From: Sisyra terminalis
Taxonomy: Eukaryota; Arthropoda; Insecta; Neuroptera; Sisyridae
Length of the DNA: 64,000 nt
Direction: 5' to 3'
Assembly: GCA_958496175.1 (NCBI GenBank)
Contig: OY292276.1
Coordinates: 21,532,001-21,596,000 of the forward strand
Shown here: positions 1-12,595 of the stretch, one piece after another
Numbering within the stretch: position 1 is the first letter of the stretch
How the letters are laid out: each line of letters starts with the position of its first letter
Translations under genes and position numbers: made by a program
Notes under the pieces: generated by a model
Seen by the model: only the letters and a program-made list of their open reading frames with translations
Told to the model about the DNA's origin: nothing
Databases searched by the model: none

Positions 1-904
1 CTCAGAACACAAGACGCACCACCTGAAGTTTTTCAAAAATCAGTTTAAAATTTATCAAAAGTGTAAATCTAAATCCGGGGATCCAATTTCTTGGCAGCAA
101 TCAGATATCACTTGGACACACTCGGATGATCTACAACTAGTTCCTGAAGGATGCAGATTCGAATACTTGTGATTAATGTCCAATAAAAATTTATGCAAGA
201 TATTTGATCTTCCCGGTAGCATTTTAAGGGAATCAGAAATGGACGATTCACTGAACAAAAATGATCTTATCCGAAAATGTAATCTTATCCAAAATCTTAT
301 CTCCAAGAGTACTACTCGAGGGAATCCAAGCAATAGAAGTTATAGTTCTAAATTTAGGAAGAAAAATCTTTGGTGTATAATGAAAGACTTAAAAGTAAGA
401 TAACGTAATACTATACATACATATTAGATTTGCTATTTAATTAAGAGCATTTTTATGTTTAAACGGTGTGTCTCATTATGTAGTGATCGTGGGCGCAAAT
501 AGTCCAGTGGGCATTCCTATGTGTGTACCTCATTTTTTTTATTCAAAAAATTCAAATTGTTTTTTGATTTTTATGGAAGACAGCAAGTAGGTGTACTTAT
601 AAGCAAATTCATGAATTTGTTCGATTATACTTCCAAAATTTGTTTGTATTATAATAAAATCTTGCCAAGTTTTAATTTCTTCCAGAAACACTAACTGCTA
701 AACTATATTAGTTATTTCGCCGTTTATTTCTAATTTCTTCCGACATTTCAAAAATTCGACAAAACACTCCATTCTATGAGATTGTTTTTCATACTTTGTA
801 TGGAATTCTGAAAAGTTAAAGTGTTTTTGAATGCTTATAATATAATTATTAAAATAATTATTAAGATTTATATTAAGGGTAAAATATTCGTTTCCCTGTT
901 TAAT
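1..904. other. Unassigned sequence, balanced then AT-rich
   Basis: The first 400 bases are less AT-biased than what follows and are open on both strands (75 codons on plus from 176, 92 codons on minus from 333). Neither translation is a family I recognise, and the two frames overlap, so at most one can be real. It could be a decayed retroelement fragment cut by the window edge. From about 400 to 904 the sequence is ordinary AT-rich DNA in which I see nothing. Confidence 0.3.
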
Positions 905-1072
905 AACTTAATTGTTTTTAACGTTGCTTTATAACTACTAAGATCTTTAGCGACTCTCGAGTTAGCAAAAATTTACAATCGAGAAATATCGAGAAAAAAA
1001 TCGTTACGAATTTCGAAGTCGATACTGATTTGGAGCGGTCACCTTGACCACTCGACCACCGATAGGCTCATT
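905..1072 (-). repeat. tRNA-derived SINE, copy 1
   Basis: Read on the minus strand this begins with a tRNA-Ser/Leu-like head. An A-box-like GGTCGAGTGGTCAAGGTG lies at 1058-1041, followed by a B-box-like GACTTCGAAATTC about 40 bases on. The body contains CTCGATATTTCTCGAT and ends in AGTAGTTATAAAGC. The head matches copy 2 (34749) and the body and tail match copy 3 (49337), so the three fragments define one family. Derivation from a tRNA is inferred from the box motifs. It is a decayed copy; the target-site duplication is not visible. Confidence 0.6.
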
Positions 1073-1669
1073 ATAACTTTAATTATTTGAATGTAATCAA
1101 AAGAGATTAATAAATATGGAGGTCTATGAAATACAAAAATCAATTAAGGTTGTGTTACAAGTATAAATTGTCAACCACTCGGTGGCATCTGTTAAGGCAT
1201 AAAAACTCGACAAAATTTCATTTGTGGAGTAAAGTCAACCTAATTAGAAGGATAAAACCATATTATGCATAAGAGGAAGTTTTCTATTAATTTGGGATAA
1301 ACTTTGATTGGGATTAGCTTTGTTTTTTTCAGGTAAGGTAGTAGTTTCAAAAATCATATTTCTCAAAATAAGTAATGTTTTAGTTTTGAAATGGACCGCT
1401 TTTGTTGTTTCAAAATATCTTCTGAAATTTGTATGGTAAAGTAATTTTTTTCCAACTGCGTTGAATAGGTATATTAAGGGTATGGAAGATAAATATTTTT
1501 TTTGTCAGCTGGTTTGCAGGTGTAAAATAATAGGTAAAGGAAAACAATTAAATAAATAAATATTTTTTTAATCAGAAGACATTTTTAAGCTTTTTAAAAA
1601 TTGGTTTAGTTTTAAAGCTGCAATAATAATGAATAAATCAAAGTCATTCTTCCAACCCCTTTGTGTTGC
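1073..1669. other. AT-rich sequence with one plus-strand splice-site juxtaposition
   Basis: This is AT-rich DNA without ORFs. At 1321-1338 a T-rich tract ends in CAG immediately followed by GTAAGG, so a 3' and a 5' splice site abut on the plus strand. Because the two better sites of this kind are on minus (30306 and 58117), this one may be chance. Confidence 0.3.
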
Positions 1670-2210
1670 ATCTACGATAAATTATTCGATCGGAAACAAT
1701 AATTAAGTTATCAGTAACGATCGACAAAGGCGTATTACAAACAAATACAAAAATGATTTATAATAAGAGAAGAAGAATTAACAATCTCAAGGTTTAAGCT
1801 ACGTCTTTAGGTGTCTCGTGTGCAGGGGGAAAACTGGCAAGTTGATAATGTCGCTGTTGTGTGTTGTATCAATATGTAAATTCATGAGTTTTATTTTTGA
1901 AAAAAGTAAAACTAAACGGTTTTTTTCTCGAGTGGCTCACTCCCACATACAAAGGTGTGAACCGAGAGCTCACATAGTTCTTGGATTGACTCTTAAAACG
2001 CGTTTAATTCAATCTTGTACAACAAACCAATCGAACTATTGATTGTCTTCGGCTAAAATGACCACTGGGAATAATCAGCTGGGTAAGTGTAGATTGGTCG
2101 GTTGACACACCCGACACATATTCCCGACTTGGACGACTCGACCAAATCAAAAGGAAAAAAAATATATACATATACAAACGAGAGGCGAGAAAAAAGTTTG
2201 TCACTGCAAT
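1670..2210. other. Balanced-composition non-coding island
   Basis: Compared with its flanks this block has clearly higher G+C and low repetition, with runs such as CTCGAGTGGCTCACTCCC. ORFs are short (66-74 codons) on both strands and look incidental. Islands of this type recur through the window and resemble insect conserved non-coding elements or enhancers. That role is inferred from composition only. Confidence 0.3.
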
Positions 2211-3324
2211 AGAAATGTTGGAATATTTGTGTGAAATATCTTCATTCTTCGTATAGAATAGTTGAGGAAATTAAAAAAGTTATGATTTTATATCTGTTAT
2301 ATCGACTTAGTGGTCGTAAAAGATTTTTATTCTTAGCGACTTGAATTTCTCAACAACTTAACTTTAAGCATAAGATTTGATAAGGCATACGTAAACTTGG
2401 AACGCTGTGAATGGTTTTGTACGTGATTTTTATTACTGAACATAGTCTACGACAAGAATTCTAGCATGTCTTTGGTCGTTGTATCCTTCTCTCCGACATT
2501 AAAATCTCGATGTCGTTTTAAATATTTATAAACTTGATAATTTTTACATTTATCCGCTTTTGAACACTTTCATTAGCGCAGCAAAGCCGTTTAATGTTCT
2601 TCAGATCTGTTTTCAAACTTGAATAAAAAACCACTTTTTCTCTCTTTGATGTCTATATGTCACCAACAATATTCTTCAAAAAAACCAAATCTAAAAAATC
2701 TGAAAAAAAATTGACGTATTAATTTTTTGAATTTCCGATTAAAATAAAAACAAATTATCTCGTATTTAATGAAAATTTAATAGAAATATTTTATAGTTTT
2801 TTACTTCTTATGTAGTACGACCGAATAAAATTATAATAATTATTCTTTTCAAATTCCATTCACGTTTAATTTGTGTCAACTTATGTTCTATAAAAATCGA
2901 CTACTTTATTACTATTACTAGAAAATTACATCAAAATTTAATCATAAATTGAATAATATTAGGCAAAATTATTATTATTTTTAAATATTCATTATTGTTG
3001 AAATCTAATAAAAAAATAGAGACTTTAAGGTATAAAAAAACAATTTTCAATGAGAAATGAAAGTGCATACATAACTTATCGTTAATATGAAACCGAAATT
3101 TTCCAATAAGTAATACTGATTGTCAATAGAGTCTGCCAAATCAAATAATTAAAGCAATTTTTGTTTTCATATCTGAAAAAGATTTTTAATTCGTAAAAGT
3201 ATAAACTTCCCACAACTTCATCATTTTTAATACCATACCGACTTGTACCTAAAAGGTATGATTCGTGGACAGTATTGATTTTCCATTACTATTTAAACAA
3301 AAACTACTACGAACTACTACTAGA
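2211..3324. other. AT-rich sequence, nothing recognised
   Basis: The sequence is long A- and T-rich stretches. I see no repeat structure, splice signals or coding potential. Confidence 0.4.
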
Positions 3325-3770
3325 ATCACGTCAAATGCTTCTCGAAGTTTACGTTGAGCATGCTCTTAGGAAATCTCAGTATTTTAAGGGATTTAAAAAA
3401 TTGAAAAAGACGATATTGACGTGAAGAACGTAGAACGTGGAAGACAACCGCTAAAGTTTGAAGGCATCGGATTGTAAGAAGTGTTGGATAAGAATGGTAG
3501 TCAAACGCAACAACAACTTGCACTAGTAGATTTTAACCAAGCTTTTGCGCGAAAAACAGCCAGAATATCAAAATAGGCAATATAAACTGATTTTGCTGTA
3601 TGGTAATTCCTCTGGTTACACAGAAAAATGAGTAAAGGATATATATAGTTATATCAGTTTGGAAATATTTTTGTATGCGGTTTATTTCCCAGAATTGGTT
3701 CCTTCAGATTATTACTTATTTGCATCGATGGAGCACACATTTGCTGAGCAAATTATCGAAAAGACATAGA
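3325..3770 (+). pseudogene. Broken mariner transposase remnant
   Basis: Two separated pieces of a mariner-family (DD34D) transposase are readable on the plus strand. The first (about 3415-3515) reads DVKNVERGRQPLKFE and, after a stop codon, SQTQQQLA. These correspond to the hinge and the QTQ-rich helix-turn-helix of the N-terminal domain. The second (3554-3769, another frame, one internal stop) reads PEYQNRQYKLILLYGN, then PELVPSDYYLFASM and AEQ. This is the end of the catalytic domain, including the PSDYHLF-like block with the third catalytic Asp. In the usual HDN motif the second Asp is replaced by Gly (YGN). About half the protein, including the first catalytic Asp, is deleted between the pieces. 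I see no terminal inverted repeats. It is an old, inactive copy. Confidence 0.85.
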
Positions 3771-6469
3771 GTTAGTTAATAGAAGGAATTTGTTTTAATA
3801 AAAAAATGTTTATTCATTTAGAAATAATGAAAGCTTCCTTTTTTTTTGAAAAAAAAGATTTCATATTTACACACCAGTCTACTGTAGCTACCAAATCTTT
3901 CAATACACTGAAATACTGAAAAATACAAATATACATACAATACAAATCTTTCAATACTGAACAGAGCTTTCGTGAGAACAACATAGTTGAATAATAATTT
4001 TTAAAGCATATTATTGATTAATAGTTAGATCCTACAATCAAGGGTATCTTTAACAACATATTTATGTTAACGTTTTACGTTTACCTACTTAAAACATTCA
4101 AATCTATTGAATTAATTGAACTAAGTCTATAGATAGCTATGAAAAAGGTTAACTATGCAAAATTACATATAGTACTATAGACATTAAATCAATATTATTG
4201 TCCTCGATTTGATAATATTCGATTTCTTTTAAAGCAAAAACAGTGATTCCTCAAACTTTGAATGGTTAAATCATTTCCTAAGATTAAAATACTTCTACAA
4301 TAGTTGGTATTGTTGCATCAATGTTTAATTAATTGTTGGTTCCTTTGATTGGTTTAAAAATCATATCTAAGATGTCATCGATTTTTGATTTGTATGTTGT
4401 TGATTTTTGCAAAATGACTTAATTCACAAGTATTTGAATTCCTAGAATATAACTAATGGTAAGTAGTTGTAATTTTGGATTGAATATTGTAAAAATATAG
4501 TATCCCTTCAACGTGAATAAAGATTTTTTATAAACAAAGACTATTTTCTTAAGATGTCATAGCAAACTTACAAAAACCGAATTTTAAAAGCTCTCCTAAG
4601 ATTACCTACTCAATAATAAAGAAAACTGATAATAAAAATGACAAAAAAAACAATTGCGTTTCTTAATGAGTGTATTACACAAAACTATAGCTAACCTTAT
4701 AGGTAAAGAATGATAGTTAATAGGTGGTCTATCGATTCCTAAGATAATATTTTATTATACAATAAGTATTTGTAAAAAAATAATGAAAATATTTTATTCA
4801 ACACTCAGTTTTTGATAATTTCACTTAAGAAACATTCTGGTACCGATACTACATGAATTCTGTATTCGCCTTTTAACTTCGTCTTACTTCGTCTTGTAAA
4901 TTTAAAATCGGTTATCTCCATGTTTCTCCTTGAAAAAAAATGGCTTTTAGCACAAATTTGTTCTTTCATAAAAATATTGCAACGCAAAATGCTTTTGTTT
5001 TTCGTTATAAGATTAAAAAATGTAATTACATTTTATTTGAATGTAACGATATTCGAATAAAATTGAAGCTTTATCCTTTGAACGTACAGAAGTAACGTCA
5101 AAACTAGCTACTATAAATTATAATTATGATTTTTGAGATAGTGAAAATAAAAATTTCCATTCAAACCTATAATTCAATATTTTTCGTAACTATTTTACCT
5201 TCCTGTAAAAAATATTTTCTTTGAAAGCATCATCTCTTAACTTGGATTTTAGTGCAAAAAGGAATGAAAAAACACAAATGATGCATCCAAAATATGCATT
5301 TTAAAATAGTTCAAATCTAAACTGGTTTATTGTATTGTTCTAAGATTTTATACAAATACCTACGAAGAATGAAAAATATTTTAAATATTAAACCCATCAT
5401 TAAAAAAAATGGGCAATTTGATGGATTTTAGAAGGAGTAGGTAACACTAAGAAAAAACACAATCATACAAGAAAAGTAATCTATCATAAGTTAGAAAACA
5501 GAAAAGAATCCCTTAAAAGGATTCGGGAGTAGTAAACTGAAGTAAAGTTAATAACCCCAACAGCAATATCTTTATCCTGATTAAGAACATTTTTGAAAAA
5601 AGGTACCACTGATCAATTTAAAGCTGTAAATCAAGAGAAAAAAAATTGAAAATATTAAAATAAATTCATTTTAGTTGTTTTTAGAATCTCAAAAGTTTAA
5701 AGTGGTTATAATATATTAACGTGAATTTTATACATCAAACCCCATTTTTTAGAAAAATCTTTTTGAATTTATTTCAAATTATATAAAAATTAATCTCATA
5801 AGTTAAATGTTATTAAAGAAATTAATATAAACATACAGGTATTATTTACGGTTTTTATTAAATATATATAGTTTTTCTTTCAAAACGATTTTTTGCAATA
5901 TACGATTAATTTTAAATTAAAAAAAATTATAGAACTTCAATTATTAATAAATTCGTTTAAACTGAAGTTTTGTGTACAAGTTAAGATAAATGTTTCGTTT
6001 CTAACCAAAAAAAATATGCAATAAATATTTTCACTTGTGTAAACTTTGTCTTATATAAAATATATTAATAATAACGTATAAATTATAGGAACGTTAGAGA
6101 AGATTCAAAGTTATATGTCCCACCCATCACATTGTCGGAAATTTGTGGTCATTCTGTGAGGTTTTACTGAATCAAGATCATAAAACATTTTCCATATTTA
6201 TTTATATTTGACAAAAAGATTATTTAAAAAACGAAACGAAACGTTAAGAGCTCAAATGAATGTTTACAATAAAAAAAAGTTATAAAAATTCTCACAAAAA
6301 ACATTTGTTTAATGTCCTACCTTCTTTCCAAAAACAAAAAAAAAAAAAAGAAATTTAAAAATAATAGACACAAAAATGAAAATCTTTCATCCGTATCTTT
6401 TCAATAATTTTAAAAATAATTTTTCCACACTCAACTTAAATAAATTTAAAATAGACGACAGACAAACTC
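3771..6469. other. Long AT-rich stretch, nothing recognised
   Basis: This is 2.7 kb of AT-rich DNA with A and T runs and scattered short ORFs of no coding character. The only local structure is a 10-base tandem duplication, ACTTCGTCTT twice, at about 4878-4897. Confidence 0.4.
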
Positions 6470-8879
6470 GCTTCATCATGGCCTTAATATTTTTTCGAGG
6501 AGTTGTTAATTATTTGAGAACTAATGAACCTCGCAACATATGGCTTTAATAATAAAGATATAAAACGAGATGCGAATAGACAAAAAAAAAATATTGTAAT
6601 AACGTCCAAAAGAAAAAGTCTAAAACAGCCGTCCCTAAACTCTCGCCATGGGGTTAAAGACTTCATTTCTCATCGTCTATTGAGTTTCAAACGCTTTCGT
6701 TCGTGTTATCCTCGAAACGTATCATCTATAATTATCTAGTCATCTTAATTAGAGGATAATAATAAAAAAGAAATACAAAATAGTTCTGATTCAATTCAAA
6801 TTGTGATAAAACGAGACAAAATATCAAAAGCGTTTCATGTCTGCACGTTTATTAACCAAATCAGCTGTTAATGATAAACACTTTTTTGCCTTATTATTGA
6901 AACGTAAACCATTTATTCTTTTTTCTTCTTCTTTTTTGGAATAACGTCGAGTTTTGAAAGGATTTCGTGATTGGAATAGATTGTATAATAGCTTAATTTC
7001 AGATGAGATATGATTGCTATATATATGTGCTAGTGTCGAACGCATCTACTTAAGGAAAGTGCATACAAAAGTGCATCCATAAATGGGATGATTAACTCTA
7101 ATGTTGAGACCGAACGACACACCTCTTATTGATTATTGTGGGATTTTAAATAAGATTTCAATATTTACATATTGGAACCTTAATTATATCGTTAAAGATT
7201 TATTGTCTTCAAAATTAGTGGGATCGAAGATGATTCAAACAGAAAAGGTAATTTTAAGTACTACCTTTAGTACTTTTTTTTTTCGTGTTAACATCCCAAC
7301 TATAAGGAAATGTTAAAATCTTGAAACAAAAAATACACTTACTCCCCCAAACGATCCTCTATTTACTAAATTTAATTCTCATCCGGTTATATCGATCAGA
7401 TTATTATTAAACTATCGTTTTTTTTTTAATTTCTTAATTTGTTTAATACCATACTTTCAGAAGACCAGATTTTTATCTTTTCCTCACTTTAAATTGAACT
7501 TATATAAAAAGGAGCCATAAACTTACTAAATTAAATCATAAAATTATTTATTAATTTTTTTGTTTTCTAATACTTTTAAAAATTTCATTTTATTAAAGTT
7601 CTTTTAATGGTAGTTATTTGTATCTACAAATTTTAGCATAATACATCAATACTATTGTTTAGCACGAGTGAAGCCTAATAAAAACAAGAGTCAATATTTA
7701 CTGGAGATTTTGGGACTTAGTTTGTGATATAATCATAGTTATAATGACATGAATTTTCAGTAAATTTTGAAGGTTTTAATATTTAGATTTACGCTTATAT
7801 TTTTGATTTTTTATAAATGTCAAATTTATAGTTTATGCGTGCAATGCACTCAAAGAATCTTGGTATGCTATTATTTATAAAGAGATTTTCTTTTATTAAA
7901 AAAAAATACCGATAAAGTAGTTCTCGCTTTCAATTTCTATCGATTTGGCATCGAACAGAACCTACCACCCATTTTTGCAGTATGAAAAGAACTTCACTGA
8001 AGTCGAAGGAAATATAATTGAAATATGTACAAACTTTCCTTATACTTTGAAGATAAACATTTACACTTGTACATAATAGCAAAATGTAACAAGTTTTTGT
8101 TACAAATGTCGGAAAATTTGGTTTCCAATTAAGGGGTGGTCTTTTCTTTCTTTAATTAATATGTTTTCTTTTTTATAATATATGGGCAACTTAGAATTAC
8201 AAATTATTCATCAACAAAATATTTGATTGCTACTGAAAGATTTTTTCAAATAAAATACGTTACGTGACCAAAGTTCGATATTAAAATTCATTCAGAAAAC
8301 TAAAATTTGAGGATAAATACGATATTTTTTTGTAAAATACAAAATTTAGTTCAAACTTGTATCAAAAACTCTTAAATTCTTTGGAATGAACCATTATCTC
8401 TTTTTTTTCTTAATCAAACAGGTTTTCTAAAACTAAAGCGCTTAAATCTCCAAAACTCTATTTTATCTTTATCAAAAGTTTTACAACTTCCTCAACACTT
8501 TAAACGTTCACTGCCTTCCATGGGAAAAAATTGAATCAATCCCCATCACTTTAACAACCGGATCAACAATTCAACTCCAAAACTTCATAATTAATCGGAT
8601 CTTTTAAAAAAAAAATCAAAATAAATCCTCTATGAGACAATTTCAATTTGACTTATGGATTTTGATGCCTCGAATAATTTTGTAGTGGTGATGATTTCTA
8701 AATTTGTGAAGTGACTTGACGACTTCAGAGAGTTCGCCCAGGAAGTAATTAGTTGTTTATATTTAGGCTATTATTTTTGGACCAAGTTAAACAAAACCCG
8801 TCACATAACACACTCTCCCAATTCCCGACTAAAACTATAAGCCTAATATTTTAAATTCTTCAAGTCAAATAATTCATTA
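6470..8879. other. AT-rich sequence with a weak island at 6470-7090
   Basis: The first 600 bases are somewhat less AT-rich and hold overlapping ORFs of 60-73 codons on both strands, none recognisable. The remainder is AT-rich DNA with no repeat or signal that I can identify. Confidence 0.35.
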
Positions 8880-10060
8880 AAATTTTCCGGCATTAATAAG
8901 GCGCACATATCAATGTCGCTTGAATTCCTTTACACTCTGTACAAACACTTAACAGCTGTCCGTTCTGATTTATGCATAGTATAAAGTGCACCCACGAAGA
9001 TCGAATTATAGAATTTGATGTAATAATTTACATTCGAACGCTAATTGTTTGGTTTATGAGTCGTAGATAAATCTCAACTTTCTACTTATTGATTTATTGA
9101 GCGACAGAAAGAAGGAAAATTGTTTAATTTTCGTTCAAACAAACCGAGCCCAGCCATAAACGTAATTTGAACTATCGGGACATTATATACGTTTGAAATG
9201 TCAATAACTCAACTCAATTTGTCAACGATAACATCTTCGAGTATTGAACCGTCTGTCAAATTTCAATCTAAACGAAGAATATAAATATTGGAAGATCTTG
9301 TGATAGCCAAAACTGTGTTACACGTTCATCTCAAAAACTTCCAAATTTCCCATTATAAACATCTTGATTTCCTCGAAGAACTCCTAAAAGTAGGTACCTA
9401 CATGAGTCAGGTTCCAAGAACATGAAACAAAAAGAGTACCAAATCTAAATATTATTTTTGTCATAAACATTAGAATCATTGCAACCATTAATGACTAAAC
9501 ATTTTAGAAGAACATGAAGTACTTTTTTCATGTTTTTATGTCATTTCGTTTTTAATAGGAAATTAAAAAAAATAATATGTTTATGCGAATATTTACAAGA
9601 CGGTGGTGTTGCCAACACGGAACAAATCAATCGATTAAAGCCAACACGCTTCGAACTATCGACAATAGTAAATCATTTATAAATAAGAAATTGATCAATT
9701 TAAAATAAACACAGAAAACGAGCGTATGAAATTCGAGCTGTTTGATTGGAATTGTGAAAAATTAACGAGATCGATTGTTCATACGCAGAATTTAACATCT
9801 AAATGCCGCTGTATTTGAACGAAAAGAAATTCGATTACAATAATAAACGAGTGTGGAACAGTTCATACTGTAAAGTGAGAACTTAATGCAATGATTTATG
9901 CGTTTCAATAAAAGCGACAGGAACTCGGGGACAAAATAAATAACAAAACAAAAAACATAATGAACTGCATAACGCGAGGGACATGCAAAATGCATTCGAT
10001 TACAATTTGCATTTTATTTTTACACAAGAAAATGCCACAACGCAAACGTGCAGTGATTGA
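8880..10060. other. Balanced-composition non-coding islands (8880-9300, 9600-10020)
   Basis: Two neighbouring low-repetition blocks contain possible transcription-factor sites. Examples are an E-box CAGCTG near 8954, the octamer-like palindrome ATGCAAAATGCAT near 9983 and several ATCGAT or GATCGAT palindromes. The 67-codon minus ORF here is not recognisable. A cis-regulatory role is inferred from composition and motif density only. Confidence 0.3.
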
Positions 10061-11276
10061 AAAATAAATATTAATAAGCCAATTTTTATTTTAATCAAAT
10101 CTTTTTGCAATACCAATCATCAATAAATTCAAACAATTTGCTAACGTTACATAAATTCTTCTTTTTCAATATAAAATGCACACCTCACTACAAAATTCTT
10201 TAGTTAAAAAGTACAACTAAGTTTAGTAATCCTTATTTATTAAAGTTAAAGAATTTCAAGTTATAACTAACGAAAGTATCGATGGTTCAGTCCACAAAAG
10301 TACGTACACAAAATTTTGAACAAAAATTGGTTAAGGATATTCCAATTTCAGTGATTTCATGTTCCTTACATAATAGGTGTTATGGATGAAGATTGTAATT
10401 GTATGATCAATGGCAATATCTCTGTATCCTTGACGGATATTTCAAATACTTATTTATGTCAAAATTTATTCCTCCAGAAACTATGTACCACTTCTGTGAA
10501 ATTGGGTGATAAAATTCTGAATCAAATTTTGGTGCAAGTCCCGTTTAAACGAGCCAACATCTTGCAACGTCGATTTATTCGCGAATTAAAATAGAGAATG
10601 TTTCTAGTAAAACACTTTTGGTGACCTAAAATTTACAACATTTTTTTGAGAATTATCAAGTATCAATAAAGCAAATTGTGCATCGAGGAAAATTGTAATA
10701 AACATGAAGAATTTCACAGCTGTACTAAATACAGTCAGCTATACTGCATAGTAGTGTTGTTGGAGTCAAAAATCATGAATATGTTTTGTAACAAATGCGA
10801 TTAACGCAAAAATTGAAGAGGAAAGATATGATTTAGAGTTTCTGATTAATGATTTTTCTGTTTACAATATAGGGATGGTCTCACCAACATAAAATTCCTA
10901 TTTTGGTCGAAAAAAAGCCAATATAAATAGATTAATTTGGATCTATGGTTAAGAATCTAAAACAAAGTTTTACACTACATAAGTCTTCAGAAACTTTTTT
11001 TAATTAAAGAACTTTGAAGCATGCGGACTCTTATTTCTGATCGGAAGAGTTTAAAAAGGAGTAACAAAAAATTAGCCGCAGTTTGAGCCTAGAAACGTAC
11101 CAACAAAGGAGTAGAAACTTTCAGGTAGTTCCAGTTGTTTTATATTTTAGTTGTTTTTAAATTTAACGACATATTAATTTCAGTTTATAAAATCGATTCT
11201 TATTGCATGATTTAACTTCAATGTTTCTGAATAGTTTAAACTTACGAGTTTGGTATTTAAATAGCCATTGAGTTAG
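10061..11276. other. Unassigned sequence upstream of a hAT end
   Basis: This is mixed AT-rich DNA. It includes a 70-codon plus ORF (10382-10594) that I do not recognise. Because a hAT-type terminus follows at 11330 on the same side, part of this stretch may be the body of that element. I could not align any translated piece convincingly to a hAT transposase. Confidence 0.25.
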
Positions 11277-11330
11277 GGCCAAAGAGTCGCATGAAATAAA
11301 AGCTCACGGGCCGTAGGTTCCCGACCCTTG
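11277..11330 (+). mobile_element. 3' end of a hAT-type element
   Basis: The G+C-rich tail contains GGGCCGTAGGTTCCCGACCC followed by TTG at 11330. Reverse-complemented, it starts CAAGGGTCGGGAACCT, close to the hAT terminal pattern CAGGGGTCGGCAACC, with the usual GGCCC-rich subterminal sequence. No partner TIR is seen upstream and no repeat of the following 8 bases (GTCTAACG), so the 5' end is lost or diverged. Confidence 0.5.
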
Positions 11331-12595
11331 GTCTAACGCAACGGTAATAGCCTTAGGTGATACTTTTAAAAAGTGCCAAAATTCACTATAAATAATAATT
11401 AGTATTTGTAAAGACGTCTTCCTTTACACCCTGTTACAATAAAAATTTCTTTAGAATTTCCGTGCATTTGGAATTGTTTTGGATTTGAATTTAAAATAGG
11501 GGGTCGGTAAATTTGGTTTACGTTCCGGGCGGCTGAAGTTCACAGCACCAACAGTAATTGCAATTTTCCGAAAAAAAACACCTGCAATAAACATACCAAT
11601 TGTTTGCAGACTGCAACACAAAATGACTAGCTGAACATTAAAATAAGTGCTGGAAAATACTCATATCAGCTTTACAGGGGTTAGAAAAAAAGTGTTGGTT
11701 ATTTTCCGTGTTAACTTTGATTATTTTATTTGTATTGAGAACTAAGAATAAATGAAACTTCTTTTAGGCTTTTTTTTTAAATAATAGCTAGAACAAATTT
11801 CATATAAAAGAGTACAGACTTTTTCTACTGTAAAGCTTATATTGAGCTTTTTTATTAGATTTATTAAAAATACAGGTTATAAATAAAAATCCTAATTGTA
11901 CTTTGCTTCAACAATCTAATTAATTTTAATTTGATAAGGGTTGTCCATATTGCATGTGCAGTTCTATACAATACGCTAATCTAAAAATTATTGTTTTTTT
12001 GAATTCGACAGAAAATGTATTAAAACTTTGGGGCTGGGTTTTTGATTAGCTCTTTTGGGTTAGAGTTTTTATTGTTCTATGCACTATCATCTTGAATAAA
12101 TCTAGATTTTAATGAATTTAACATACAAAAAGGTTAATTAAATTTTAAACAAAGACTTGAATATTTTTTTAATTTATATTTTTCAGATTGAAAATTATTA
12201 ATTTTTGAAAGGCAAAGGATAAAATTTTAAAAGAATTCCAATCGTCATGTACTTTTTATCAGTCTTTCCAGAGTTGCATTTTTAGGTCAATATTGTTCGT
12301 TTGGTTTACAATGCAGTTTTTACGATATGGTTTGTAGTATTTTAACATTGAAAAGGTTTTATTACAATTCATCATTTAAAAGTCGCCGAAAGAAGTCCAC
12401 AAAAAAGTGACCTCCGTATCGTTTACACTTAAGTAATAAAAACATTTTCTATTCAATTGTAGGTTGTTTTATCCGCAAACTTGTCGTTATTCATTGAGGG
12501 TAGATGATCCAAAAACAGAATGTTTTACAACCAATGTACCATATAACATATTTTTCCTAAACATTTTTTTTTCTGTTTTGTTTTTGTGCTCATAT
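11331..12595. other. Unassigned AT-rich sequence
   Basis: There is a small G+C-richer patch at about 11495-11560. The rest is AT-rich DNA in which I see no ORF, repeat or clear regulatory structure. Confidence 0.35.

Noticed and set aside
55..403. Overlapping 92- and 75-codon frames at the window start
   Set aside because: They lie on opposite strands over the same bases, and neither shows a known motif.
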